Source: Azospirillum brasilense | GTDB taxonomy: Bacteria; Pseudomonadota; Alphaproteobacteria; Azospirillales; Azospirillaceae | Assembly: GCF_007827815.1 (NCBI RefSeq) | Contig: NZ_VITH01000006.1 | Location: forward strand, 124,001 to 188,000 | Reading direction: 5' to 3' | Length of the DNA stretch: 64,000 nucleotides | Shown here: positions 37,972 through 45,573 of the stretch, piece after piece | Position numbering within the stretch: position 1 is the stretch's first letter | Layout of the letters: each line of letters begins with the position of its first letter | Position numbers and translations under genes: made by a program | Notes under the pieces: generated by a model | The model's input: only the letters and a program-made list of their open reading frames with translations | Database searches by the model: none | Told to the model about the DNA's origin: nothing

Positions 37972-38001
37972 GCCCACCCCTTCCGTCGCGGAAACGCAGC
38001 C

Positions 38002-39303
38002 ATGGACTTCTCCCCCGCCCTCGTCCTCAGCGCCGCCTTCGTCGCCTTTCTGGCCTTCGGCGTGCCCATCTCCTACGCCACCGGACTCGCCTCGATCACG
38101 GCGCTGCTGACCATCATGCCGCCGCTGCCGGCGATCTCGGTGACGGCGCAGCGCATCGCCACCGGCCTGGACAGCTTCGCGCTGCTGGCGATCCCCTTCT
38201 TCTTCATGGCCGGCTCGATCATGAACCGCGGCGGCATCGCCCGCCGCCTGATCGACTGCGCCAAGGTCTTCGTCGGCTGGATGCCCGGACCGCTGGCGCA
38301 GATCACCATCCTCGCCAACATGATGTTCGGCTGCGTGTCGGGGTCGGCGGTGGCCGCCGCCTCGGCCATCGGCGGCACCATGCAGCCGTCGATGGACAAA
38401 GCCGGCTACGACCGCAGCTACACCGCGGCGGTCAACATCTCCTCCTGCATCACCGGGCTGCTGATCCCGCCGTCGGGCGCCTTCATCGTCTATTCGCTGG
38501 TGTCGGGCGGCACCTCCATCGCGGCGCTGTTCGTGGCCGGCTACCTGCCGGGCATCCTGCTCGGCCTGTCGGTGATGATCCCAGCCTGGATCATGGCGAA
38601 GAAGCGCGGCTACGCCCGCCTGCCCTCCCCGACCCTGTCCCAGTCCTCGCGCGCCATGCTGTCCGCCCTGCCCAGCCTCGGGCTGATCGTGGTGGTGATC
38701 GGCGGCATCGTCGGCGGCATCTTCACCGCGACCGAGGGATCGGCCATCGCCGTCGTCTACGCGCTCGCCCTGGCGCTCGCCTACCGGGAGCTGTCGCTGG
38801 ACGACATCATGCAGATCCTGATCGACACCATCGTGGCGACGGCGGTGGTGGCGCTGATGGTCGGCACCTCCATGGCGATGGCCTATGTGATGTCGCTGGC
38901 CGAGATCCCGCAGATCATCGGCGACTGGGTGCAGTCGGTGTCCGGCAACTGGATCATCGCCCTGCTGCTGGTCAACATCGTTCTGCTGCTGATGGGCACC
39001 TTCCTGGACATCACGCCGGGCATCCTGATCTTCACGCCGATCTTCCTGCCGGTGCTGGTGGAGCTGGGGGTGGACCCGGTGCATTTCGGGGTGATCCTGG
39101 TGTTCAACCTGTCGCTCGGCATCGTCTCGCCGCCGACCGGCAGCGCCCTGTTCATCGGCTGCGCCGTGGCGCGCGTGTCGATCGAGCAGGTGATCCGGCC
39201 GCTGATCCCGCTCTTCGCCTGGAGCACCGCGGCGCTGCTGGTGGTCACCTACGTGCCCGGCCTGTCGCTCTGGCTGCCCAGCCTGTTCGGCCTCATCAAG
39301 TAA
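38002..39303 (+). CDS. dctM: TRAP transporter large permease (DctM family)
   Basis: A 433-residue integral membrane protein with about twelve segments. DctM signatures: IPFFFMAGSIMNRGGIARRLID, ANMMFGCVSGSAVAAASAIGGTMQPSM and LVFNLSLGIVSPPTGSALFIGCAVA. It carries the main sodium-coupled transport path. With no close Shine-Dalgarno after the hairpins, its translation or mRNA level may differ from dctPQ. The GH31 gene follows 67 bp downstream. Confidence 0.93.
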   Translation: MDFSPALVLSAAFVAFLAFGVPISYATGLASITALLTIMPPLPAISVTAQRIATGLDSFALLAIPFFFMAGSIMNRGGIARRLIDCAKVFVGWMPGPLAQITILANMMFGCVSGSAVAAASAIGGTMQPSMDKAGYDRSYTAAVNISSCITGLLIPPSGAFIVYSLVSGGTSIAALFVAGYLPGILLGLSVMIPAWIMAKKRGYARLPSPTLSQSSRAMLSALPSLGLIVVVIGGIVGGIFTATEGSAIAVVYALALALAYRELSLDDIMQILIDTIVATAVVALMVGTSMAMAYVMSLAEIPQIIGDWVQSVSGNWIIALLLVNIVLLLMGTFLDITPGILIFTPIFLPVLVELGVDPVHFGVILVFNLSLGIVSPPTGSALFIGCAVARVSIEQVIRPLIPLFAWSTAALLVVTYVPGLSLWLPSLFGLIK

Positions 39304-39370
39304 GCCGCGCCCTGCCCTCAGGAACCGGCCTTCCAATTTCAGGTCTCATGACGTCAGGAGTTCACGCGCC

Positions 39371-41749
39371 ATGCGCACGCTGACCGGCGCCTCCCTCGTT
39401 GCGCCCGCCCCGTCCCGCGACGGGGCGCAAGCCGGCCCCCAGGGGATCGCCTTCGACCTCGACCGCGGCTACCGCCTGACCCTGTTCCCGCTGGGGCCCG
39501 CGCTGGCGCGCGTCCTCATCGAGCGGCCGAACGGGCTGCGCGCCCCGCGCACCTGGTCGCTGGCGCCCGAGCTGTCGGGCCAGACCGACCCCGCGCTGGC
39601 CGACCCCATCGACGGGCGGGACCGCCGCGACCTGACCGGCTTCCCCGGCACCCCGGCGGCGATTGAGGAAAGCGCCGACAGCGTCACGATCACCACCCCC
39701 GGCTGGCGCGTCGTCGTCCAGCGCGCCCCCCTGGCGCTGCGCTGGTACGAGCCGGCGGCGGAGGGCGACGGCTGGCGCCTCGTCCTGGCCGACCGGCCGA
39801 CCCAGCCCTACCTGTTCGACGACCGCTCCCCCCGCTTCGCCCACCATCTGGTCAGCCACGCCGGGGAGCGCTACCACGGCTTCGGCGACAAGAGCGGCGG
39901 CACCGACAAGCGCGGCCGGCGCCTCGCCATGGGGACGACCGACGCGCTCGGCTACGACGCGGAGACCAGCGACCCGCTCTACAAGCACATTCCTTTCTGC
40001 CTCAGCGTGCGGCCGGAGCGCGGCGGGGCGGCGGTCGGCGTCTTCTACGACAACCTGTCGCGCGGCCACTTCGACCTCGGCCAGACCATCGACGCCTACC
40101 ACGGCGACTTCATCCGGTTCGAGGCCTCGGACGGCGATCTCGACGGCTACGTCCTGTTCGGGCCGAGCGTTGCGCAGGTCGTGGCGAACTTCACCGCCCT
40201 GACCGGCCGCACCTCCTTCCGGCCGCGCTGGGCGATCAGCTACTCCGGCTCGACCATGCAGTACACCGACGCGCCGGACGCCGGGGTGCGGCTGCTCGGA
40301 TTCCTCGACGCGCTGAAGGAGCACGATCTGCCCTGCGGGTCGTTCCAGATGTCGTCCGGCTACACGATGATCGGCGACAAGCGCTACGTCTTCCACTGGA
40401 ACCGCGACAAGTTCCCCGAGCCGGAGGCGGTCACCGCCAAGTTCGCCGAGGCCGGCGTCCATCTCGTCGCCAACATCAAGCCGGCGCTGCTTGACGACCA
40501 CCCGAAATTCGCCGAGGTCCAGGGCTTCGGCGGCTTCGTGCGCGACAGCGACGCCCCGGACCGCCCGCAGACCACCCAGTTCTGGGGCGGCGACGGCGCC
40601 TACCTCGACTTCACCAACCCGGCGACCACGCGCTGGTGGATGGCGAACGTCACGAAGGAGTTGCTGGAGCGCGGCATCGGCTCGACCTGGAACGACAACA
40701 ACGAGTTCGAGATCTGGGACGACGCGGCGGTCTGCGACGTCAACGGCCATGGCGGCACGATGGCGACGCTGCGCCCGGTGCAGACGCACCTGATGATCCG
40801 CGCCTCGCATCTGGCCCAGGTGGCCCACGCGCCGGACAAGCGCCCCTACCTGATCTCGCGCTCCGGCGGGCCGGGCCTCCAACGCTATGTGCAGACTTGG
40901 TCGGGCGACAACCGGACGAGCTGGAAGACGCTGCGCTGGAACCTGCGGATGGGGCACGGCTTCAGCCTGTCGGGCCTGTTCGACTACGGCCACGACGTCG
41001 GCGGCTTTGCCGGTCCCCGGCCGGAGCCGGAGCTGCTCATGCGCTGGATCGAGCAGGCGGTCTGGTGGCCGCGCTTCACCATCCATTCCTGGAACGACGA
41101 CGGCAGCGTCACCGAGCCCTGGACCTACCCGGAGCTGCTGCCCCAGGTGAAGGCCGCGCTGGACTGGCGGGAGCGGCTGGTGCCGCTGCTCTACACGCTG
41201 CTGTGGCGGGCGCACCGCGACTACGAGCCGGTGATGCGGCCACTGTTCTACGACTTCCCCGACCAGCCCGGGGCCTACGGGGAGGAGGACAGCACCATGG
41301 TCGGCGACCGGCTGTTGGTCGCCCCGGTCCTCGACCCCGGCCGGACGGAGCTGGAGGTCTGGCTGCCGGCGGTGCCCGGCGGCTGGTACGATCTGCGCGA
41401 CGGCAAGCGTTACGACGGCGGCGGGCGAGTCACCGTGGCGGCGCCGCTGGGCGTGTCCCCGGCCTTCGTCCGGGCCGGCACGCTGCTGCCGCTCGGCCCC
41501 GCCCCGTCCTGGGCCGAGGGTCCGCTGACCGTCCGCTGCTTCCCCGGACCGGAGGGCTACGCCCCGCTGACCCTGTTCGACGACGACGGGGAAAGCGTAT
41601 GCCGCGACGAGTCCGTCTGCCTGCTGACCCTCACCGGCACGGACGCGGCCGCGCTGTCGGTGAGCCGCAGCGGCGGGCGGGCGCCGCGCTGGACCTCCCT
41701 GTCCATCGAGGCGGCGGACGGCACGCCGGTCGGCAGCCTGCCTCTCTGA
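39371..41749 (+). CDS. Glycoside hydrolase family 31 (alpha-glucosidase/alpha-xylosidase-like)
   Basis: A 792-residue GH31 enzyme. The N-terminal beta-sandwich contains RYHGFGDKSGGTDKRGRR; the barrel carries the nucleophile D442 in TWNDNNEFE and the acid/base D542 in YGHDVGGF, with PYLISRSGGPGLQRY between them. The C-terminus has the usual beta domains (VGDRLLVAPVLDPGRTELEVWLP). No signal peptide, so probably cytoplasmic. It ends the LacI-controlled set: the GH2 removes a beta-linked unit and the GH31 an alpha-linked one, pointing to a mixed-linkage oligosaccharide. Confidence 0.9.
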   Translation: MRTLTGASLVAPAPSRDGAQAGPQGIAFDLDRGYRLTLFPLGPALARVLIERPNGLRAPRTWSLAPELSGQTDPALADPIDGRDRRDLTGFPGTPAAIEESADSVTITTPGWRVVVQRAPLALRWYEPAAEGDGWRLVLADRPTQPYLFDDRSPRFAHHLVSHAGERYHGFGDKSGGTDKRGRRLAMGTTDALGYDAETSDPLYKHIPFCLSVRPERGGAAVGVFYDNLSRGHFDLGQTIDAYHGDFIRFEASDGDLDGYVLFGPSVAQVVANFTALTGRTSFRPRWAISYSGSTMQYTDAPDAGVRLLGFLDALKEHDLPCGSFQMSSGYTMIGDKRYVFHWNRDKFPEPEAVTAKFAEAGVHLVANIKPALLDDHPKFAEVQGFGGFVRDSDAPDRPQTTQFWGGDGAYLDFTNPATTRWWMANVTKELLERGIGSTWNDNNEFEIWDDAAVCDVNGHGGTMATLRPVQTHLMIRASHLAQVAHAPDKRPYLISRSGGPGLQRYVQTWSGDNRTSWKTLRWNLRMGHGFSLSGLFDYGHDVGGFAGPRPEPELLMRWIEQAVWWPRFTIHSWNDDGSVTEPWTYPELLPQVKAALDWRERLVPLLYTLLWRAHRDYEPVMRPLFYDFPDQPGAYGEEDSTMVGDRLLVAPVLDPGRTELEVWLPAVPGGWYDLRDGKRYDGGGRVTVAAPLGVSPAFVRAGTLLPLGPAPSWAEGPLTVRCFPGPEGYAPLTLFDDDGESVCRDESVCLLTLTGTDAAALSVSRSGGRAPRWTSLSIEAADGTPVGSLPL

Positions 41750-41853
41750 CCGGGCCGAGCGGCACGCCCACGTCCAAGGGCGTGCCGCCCCACCCCGCAC
41801 AGGATCGCATGGCCGCCCCGGCGAAACCGAAGTGGTGGAATCCGGCGTGTTGG

Positions 41854-41935
41854 TATAAAGACCGGCTTACCAGGCCGGGCCCCTCTGACAGTTCCCTGAA
41901 CTGTGATGTCGGACTGGAGACATTCAGAGTGGCCC
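41854..41935 (+). ncRNA. Structured 5' leader (three-way junction) of the terC-family gene, riboswitch candidate
   Basis: A TATAAA box at 41854-41859 (no good -35 seen) precedes a compact fold. P1: GGGCCCCTCTGA (41877-41888) with TCAGAGTGGCCC (41924-41935), 11 of 12 paired. P2: CAGTTC-CCT-GAACTG (41889-41903). Two-nt linker. P3: ATGTC-GGACTGGA-GACAT (41906-41923). The helices abut with only two unpaired junction bases. An upstream CCGGC (41862-41866) can pair with GCCGG (41874-41878) and compete with P1, as in a switch. A hairpin CGGCAG/CTGCCG (41954-41970) follows. It lacks the GGGGAGUAG core of the yybP-ykoY Mn2+ riboswitch, but a separate terC RNA motif has been reported upstream of terC genes in alphaproteobacteria and may match. 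Confidence 0.65.
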
Positions 41936-42029
41936 CCGCCCGCCCGCCCCTGCCGGCAGCGTTTCTGCCGTGTGCCTGGTCCCGCCCGTGGGTGCTGCTC
42001 TCTTGCACTATGCTAGAGGAAGGCACCGC

Positions 42030-42704
42030 ATGACCGATCTGTTCACAGCCGAAGCGCTCGCCGCGCTGCTCCAAGTCGTTGCCATCGACCTTGTTCTGGC
42101 CGGCGACAACGCCATCGTGGTCGGCATGGCCGCGGCGGCGGTGCCGCTGGCCCAGCGCCGTAAGGTCATCTTCTGGGGAATCGCCGCCGCCATGGGGCTG
42201 CGCGTGTTCTTCGCCCTCATCACCACCCAGCTCCTCGCCATCATCGGCCTGACCCTGGCGGGCGGCGTCCTGCTGCTGTGGGTGTGCTGGAAGATGTTCC
42301 GCGAACTGCGCAGCCACGGCGCCGACGAGATCGCCCCCGACGAGGCGATGGACGCGCCCGACCCCTCCTCGGGCACCGTCACCGCCGGTGTGGCGGGCAA
42401 CGCCGCCGTCGCGGCGGCCGGAGCGACCACCTTTGGTGCTGCCATCTGGCAGATCGTGGTGGCCGACGTGTCGATGTCGCTCGACAACGTTCTGGCGGTG
42501 GCCGGTGCGGCCAAGGAGCACCCGACCATCCTGGTGATCGGTCTGGTCCTGTCGGTCGTCCTGATGGGGGCTGCCGCCAACATGATCGCGCATGTGCTGC
42601 ACAAGCATCGCTGGATCGGCTGGGTCGGCCTCGCCATCATCTCCTACGTTGCGCTCGACATGATCTGGCGCGGCAGCAACGAAGTCCTCCGCCACATGGC
42701 GTGA
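42030..42704 (+). CDS. TerC/YjbE-family integral membrane protein (putative metal exporter)
   Basis: A 224-residue membrane protein with about seven segments. TerC-family signatures are VVAIDLVLAGDNAIVVGMA and IVVADVSMSLDNVLAVAGAA, each with the conserved Asp/Asn pair in a membrane helix. Some TerC/YjbE/Alx proteins export Mn2+. I start it at ATG 42030 after GAGGAAGG; the preceding 170 nt form a structured leader. It is monocistronic, ended by a strong hairpin. Confidence 0.87.
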   Translation: MTDLFTAEALAALLQVVAIDLVLAGDNAIVVGMAAAAVPLAQRRKVIFWGIAAAMGLRVFFALITTQLLAIIGLTLAGGVLLLWVCWKMFRELRSHGADEIAPDEAMDAPDPSSGTVTAGVAGNAAVAAAGATTFGAAIWQIVVADVSMSLDNVLAVAGAAKEHPTILVIGLVLSVVLMGAAANMIAHVLHKHRWIGWVGLAIISYVALDMIWRGSNEVLRHMA

Positions 42705-42751
42705 GGACATGGCGTGAGGCCGGCCGCCGATCAGGGTCGGGCTCGTTGACC

Positions 42752-42790
42752 GGGGGCGCCCGCCGCACCATGACGGTGCCGGGCGCCCCC
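42752..42790. terminator. Long GC-rich terminator between terC-family gene and ridA (convergent)
   Basis: GGGGGCGCCCG (42752-42762) pairs with CGGGCGCCCCC (42780-42790), and an inner GCACC-ATGAC-GGTGC stem (42765-42779) extends it, giving 16 bp with one 2-nt bulge. A short T-containing tail (GTTCGTTTC) follows on the plus strand. It probably stops transcription from both sides. Confidence 0.75.
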
Positions 42791-42808
42791 GTTCGTTTCA
42801 GGGTGTGG

Positions 42809-43156
42809 TTAGACGGCGGCCGTCACCACGACCTCGATCAGGATCGACGGGTCGCCCAGGTCGGCCACCCCGATGGTGGCGCGGGCCGGCAGATCGTCGC
42901 CGTTCAGCCACTCCAGCCACGCGGCGTTCATGCCGTCCTTGGCCTTCATGTCGGTGATGAAGAGCTGGGCGGACAGCAGCTTGGTCTTGTCCGTGCCGGC
43001 CATGGCGAGCACGGCGTCGAGCTTCCGGCAGATCTGGGCGGTCTGCTCCCGCATGCCGACGCTGACGTCGTCGGCGATGATGCCGCCGAGGAAGGCGATG
43101 CCGTTGCTGACGACGACGCGGTGCATGATCTTGGTCTTCTCAACGCGCTTGATCAC
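42809..43156 (-). CDS. RidA-family protein (2-iminoacid deaminase-like), copy 1
   Basis: A 115-residue RidA/YjgF-family protein. The FLGGIIADDVSVGMREQTAQICRKLDAVLAMAGTDKTKLLSAQLFITDM core and the PARATIGVADLGDPSILIEVVVTAA end carry the conserved Arg and Glu of active RidA proteins. These hydrolyse reactive imino acids released by FAD- or PLP-dependent enzymes. It is the last of eleven same-strand genes that encode amino-acid dehydrogenases, so it should clear their imine products. Confidence 0.88.
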   Translation of the reverse strand: MIKRVEKTKIMHRVVVSNGIAFLGGIIADDVSVGMREQTAQICRKLDAVLAMAGTDKTKLLSAQLFITDMKAKDGMNAAWLEWLNGDDLPARATIGVADLGDPSILIEVVVTAAV

Positions 43157-43212
43157 GAGAACTCTCCCGGTTTTGGTTGGTATCGGTACGGTTGTTGGTC
43201 AGGGCTTGGTTT

Positions 43213-43992
43213 TCAGGGGGTGACGGTGAAGTCGACGTACTTGGCGGCGATGCGGGCCAGCGTGCCGTCCTGGACGACCGACGCGATCGCGGCGTCGAAG
43301 GCGGCCTTGAGGTCCGCGTCCTCCTTGCGCAGGCCGACGCCCACGCCGGGGCCGAACACCTCGGCGTCGACCAGCGGCTTGCCGACGAGTTGGAGCGCCT
43401 TCGAGGCGTCGCCCTTCACCCAGTCGGACGCGGTGGCGCCGGTGGTGATGGCGGCGTCGATGCGCCCGCTCTTCAGGTCGGCCAGCAGATTCGACGCGGT
43501 GTCGTAGTTCTTCAGCGAGACGGTCTTGCCGAAGTGCTTCTCGACGTAGCGGTAATGGGTGGTCGAGGTCTGGGCGCCGACCGACTTGCCGGACAGGGTG
43601 GCCTCGGTTCCATCGATGCCGCCGCCGGTGGCCGCCACGAAATAGGCCGGCACGACCATGTAGGGGACGGAGAAGGCGATGGCCTTCGCGCGCTCCGGCG
43701 TGATGTTCATGGTCGCCATGATCGCGTCGTAGCGGCGCGACAGCAGCCCGGGGATGATGCCGTCCCAATCCTGGGCGACCAGGGTGCAGCGCCGCTTCAT
43801 GCGCTCGCACAGCGCGTTGGCCAGCTCCACCTCCAGCCCGCCGAGCGTGCCGTCGGGGGCGGTCATGTTGAAGGGCGGGTAGGCGCCCTCCGTCGCGATG
43901 CGCAGGGGCGGACCGTCGGCGCGCGAGGCCGTAGGGACGGCCGCCACGAGGGCGCACAGGCTCATCGCCAGCCCAAGGGCCAGACGTTTCAT
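43213..43992 (-). CDS. Amino-acid ABC transporter substrate-binding protein (HisJ/ArgT-like), orphan
   Basis: A 259-residue periplasmic binding protein. Signal peptide MKRLALGLAMSLCALVAAVPTASRA; mature protein with LRIATEGAYPPFNMTAPDGTLGGLEVELANALCERM, YDAIMATMNITPERAKAIAFSVPY and LKSGRIDAAITTG, typical of family-3 amino-acid receptors. Of this type, OccT/NocT opine receptors and LAO/histidine receptors are close. No dedicated permease or ATPase of this class adjoins it; the amino-acid ABC genes at 53.4-55.8 kb could serve it. It lies between two ridA genes. Confidence 0.85.
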   Translation of the reverse strand: MKRLALGLAMSLCALVAAVPTASRADGPPLRIATEGAYPPFNMTAPDGTLGGLEVELANALCERMKRRCTLVAQDWDGIIPGLLSRRYDAIMATMNITPERAKAIAFSVPYMVVPAYFVAATGGGIDGTEATLSGKSVGAQTSTTHYRYVEKHFGKTVSLKNYDTASNLLADLKSGRIDAAITTGATASDWVKGDASKALQLVGKPLVDAEVFGPGVGVGLRKEDADLKAAFDAAIASVVQDGTLARIAAKYVDFTVTP

Positions 43993-44027
43993 GAAAAACT
44001 CCGGTTTGGTGGGTCGGTAAGGGCCGG

Positions 44028-44390
44028 TCAGAGAGCGGCGATCACCTGGATCTCGACCAGCAGGTCGGGGTCGGCGAGCTTGGCCTCGACGGTCGCGCGG
44101 GCCGGGGCGTTGGCGCGGTCCACCCAGGCGTCCCACGCCGCGTTCATCGCCGCGAAGCCGGCCATGTCGGCGAGATAGACGGTGGCGGTGAGCAGCCGGC
44201 TCTTGTCGGTGCCGGCGCGCTCCAGCAGAACGTCGATCTGGCGCAGCACGTCGCGGGTCTGCGCCGTCACGTCGTGGGTGACGCCGCCCATGGCCTCGAA
44301 ATCGGCAATCTGGCCGCACAGATAGACGGTACCGTTGTGAACGACCATCTCGCTCATCCGCGGGCCGCAATCGAAACGCTGAATCGTCAA
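44028..44390 (-). CDS. RidA-family protein, copy 2
   Basis: A 120-residue RidA-family protein: VVHNGTVYLCGQIADFEAMGGVTHDVTAQTRDVLRQIDVLLERAGTDKSRLLTATVYLADM and PARATVEAKLADPDLLVEIQVIAAL, with conserved Arg and Glu. I start it at TTG 44390 because AGGAGACC lies a few bases upstream; the first ATG (44357) would cut the initial strand. It is more diverged from copy 1 than a recent duplicate would be, so the two may handle different imines. The adjacent FAD dehydrogenase is the probable source of substrate. Confidence 0.85.
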   Translation of the reverse strand: MTIQRFDCGPRMSEMVVHNGTVYLCGQIADFEAMGGVTHDVTAQTRDVLRQIDVLLERAGTDKSRLLTATVYLADMAGFAAMNAAWDAWVDRANAPARATVEAKLADPDLLVEIQVIAAL

Positions 44391-44428
44391 AACGTGGGTC
44401 TCCTGAAAAGGCCGCTCCGCCGGAGCGG

Positions 44429-45556
44429 TCACGCGGCGGCCGCCGTGTGGCGGAATCGCTGGATGCGGAAGGCGTCGACGGGCAGGTCGCTCGCCCCGCG
44501 GGTGATCAGGTCGGCGGTGATCCGCCCGACGATGGGGCCGAGCTGGAAGCCGTGGGCGGAGAAGCCGAAGGCGTGGAACACCCCCTCCTCCGTGCCGCTG
44601 GGGCCGATCACCGGGATGTCGTCGGGCATCCGCGCCTCGATCCCCGCCCAGGCGCGGACGATGGTGGCGCTGCGCATGATCGGGAACAGGTCCCAGACCG
44701 TGCGGGCGTTGGTGGTGACCTTGGCGAAGTCCAGGTCCGTCCGGTTCTCGTCGCGGTAGGCCCGGCCCAACAGCCCGCCGCCGATCAGCACGGTCCCGTT
44801 GGGAAACTGCTTGAAGGACAGGGTGCGGCCCGTCGCCCCGACCACCGGCTTCAGGAAGGGGGGCACGCGGGCGGTGATCATCAGCATGGGCGCGATGACC
44901 TCCAGCGGCACCGGCTCGCCGAGCTGGGCGGCCAAGCGGTCGGCCCAGGCCCCGGCGCAGTTGACCAGCACCGGCGCCTCGTGCGCCACGCCGTCCGCCG
45001 TCTCCACCCGCCAATTGCGGCCCGAGCGGGCGACCCGCGCCACCGCCGCCCCCTCGTGGAAGCGCGCACCCAGGCTCTCCGCCTTGCGCTTGAAGGCGAA
45101 GGTCGTGCGGTAGGGGATGGCCGCCCCGTCGCGTCGCGACACCAGGGCGCCGAGGCAATGCTCCGCGATGGACGGGACGAGGCGGCGCAGCTCCGCCTGA
45201 TCCACCACCTCCTCGTGCGTGAAGCCGAGTGCCGTGAGCTGGGCCGCCCGCTCCCGGCAGGACTCAAGCTCCGCCTCGGTCTCCGCGACCTTGAGCTGGC
45301 CGTGGCTTTCGAAGCCGCAGTCGTCGTCCACGAGGTCGCGGATGCCGTGCCACAGCGCCATCGAGGCGACGGACAGCGGCACCTCCGCGGCGCGGCGGCC
45401 GAGCTGGCGCACCCCGCCGGCGTTCACGCCGGAGGCGTGGCGGCCGATGTGGTCCTTCTCCAGCACCAGCGCCCGCACCCCGCGCAGGGCGAGGTGCAGC
45501 GCGGTGGAGCAGCCGTGCAGGCCGCCCCCGACGATGATGACGTCCGGCTCCGCCAT
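44429..45556 (-). CDS. FAD-dependent amino-acid/opine dehydrogenase, beta-type subunit
   Basis: A 375-residue DAO-superfamily flavoprotein. The dinucleotide fold VIIVGGGLHGCSTALHLALRG is at the N-terminus and GVNAGGVRQLGRR, VLVNCAGAWADRLA and HAFGFSAHGFQLGPIVG follow. It matches the beta (catalytic) subunit of the sarcosine oxidase/opine oxidase/D-hydroxyproline dehydrogenase class. The next two upstream genes supply the alpha (pyridine-nucleotide oxidoreductase-like) and small 2Fe-2S subunits. It should oxidise a secondary amine or imino acid; octopine/nopaline-type opines, hydroxyproline or proline derivatives are all possible. Confidence 0.85.
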   Translation of the reverse strand: MAEPDVIIVGGGLHGCSTALHLALRGVRALVLEKDHIGRHASGVNAGGVRQLGRRAAEVPLSVASMALWHGIRDLVDDDCGFESHGQLKVAETEAELESCRERAAQLTALGFTHEEVVDQAELRRLVPSIAEHCLGALVSRRDGAAIPYRTTFAFKRKAESLGARFHEGAAVARVARSGRNWRVETADGVAHEAPVLVNCAGAWADRLAAQLGEPVPLEVIAPMLMITARVPPFLKPVVGATGRTLSFKQFPNGTVLIGGGLLGRAYRDENRTDLDFAKVTTNARTVWDLFPIMRSATIVRAWAGIEARMPDDIPVIGPSGTEEGVFHAFGFSAHGFQLGPIVGRITADLITRGASDLPVDAFRIQRFRHTAAAA

Positions 45557-45573
45557 GGCGTCCCCCTGCCCGG

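Noticed and set aside
41750..42029. yybP-ykoY manganese riboswitch before the terC-family gene
   Set aside because: The expected GGGGAGUAG-type core and partner loop are absent. The visible three-way junction was reported as a separate candidate.
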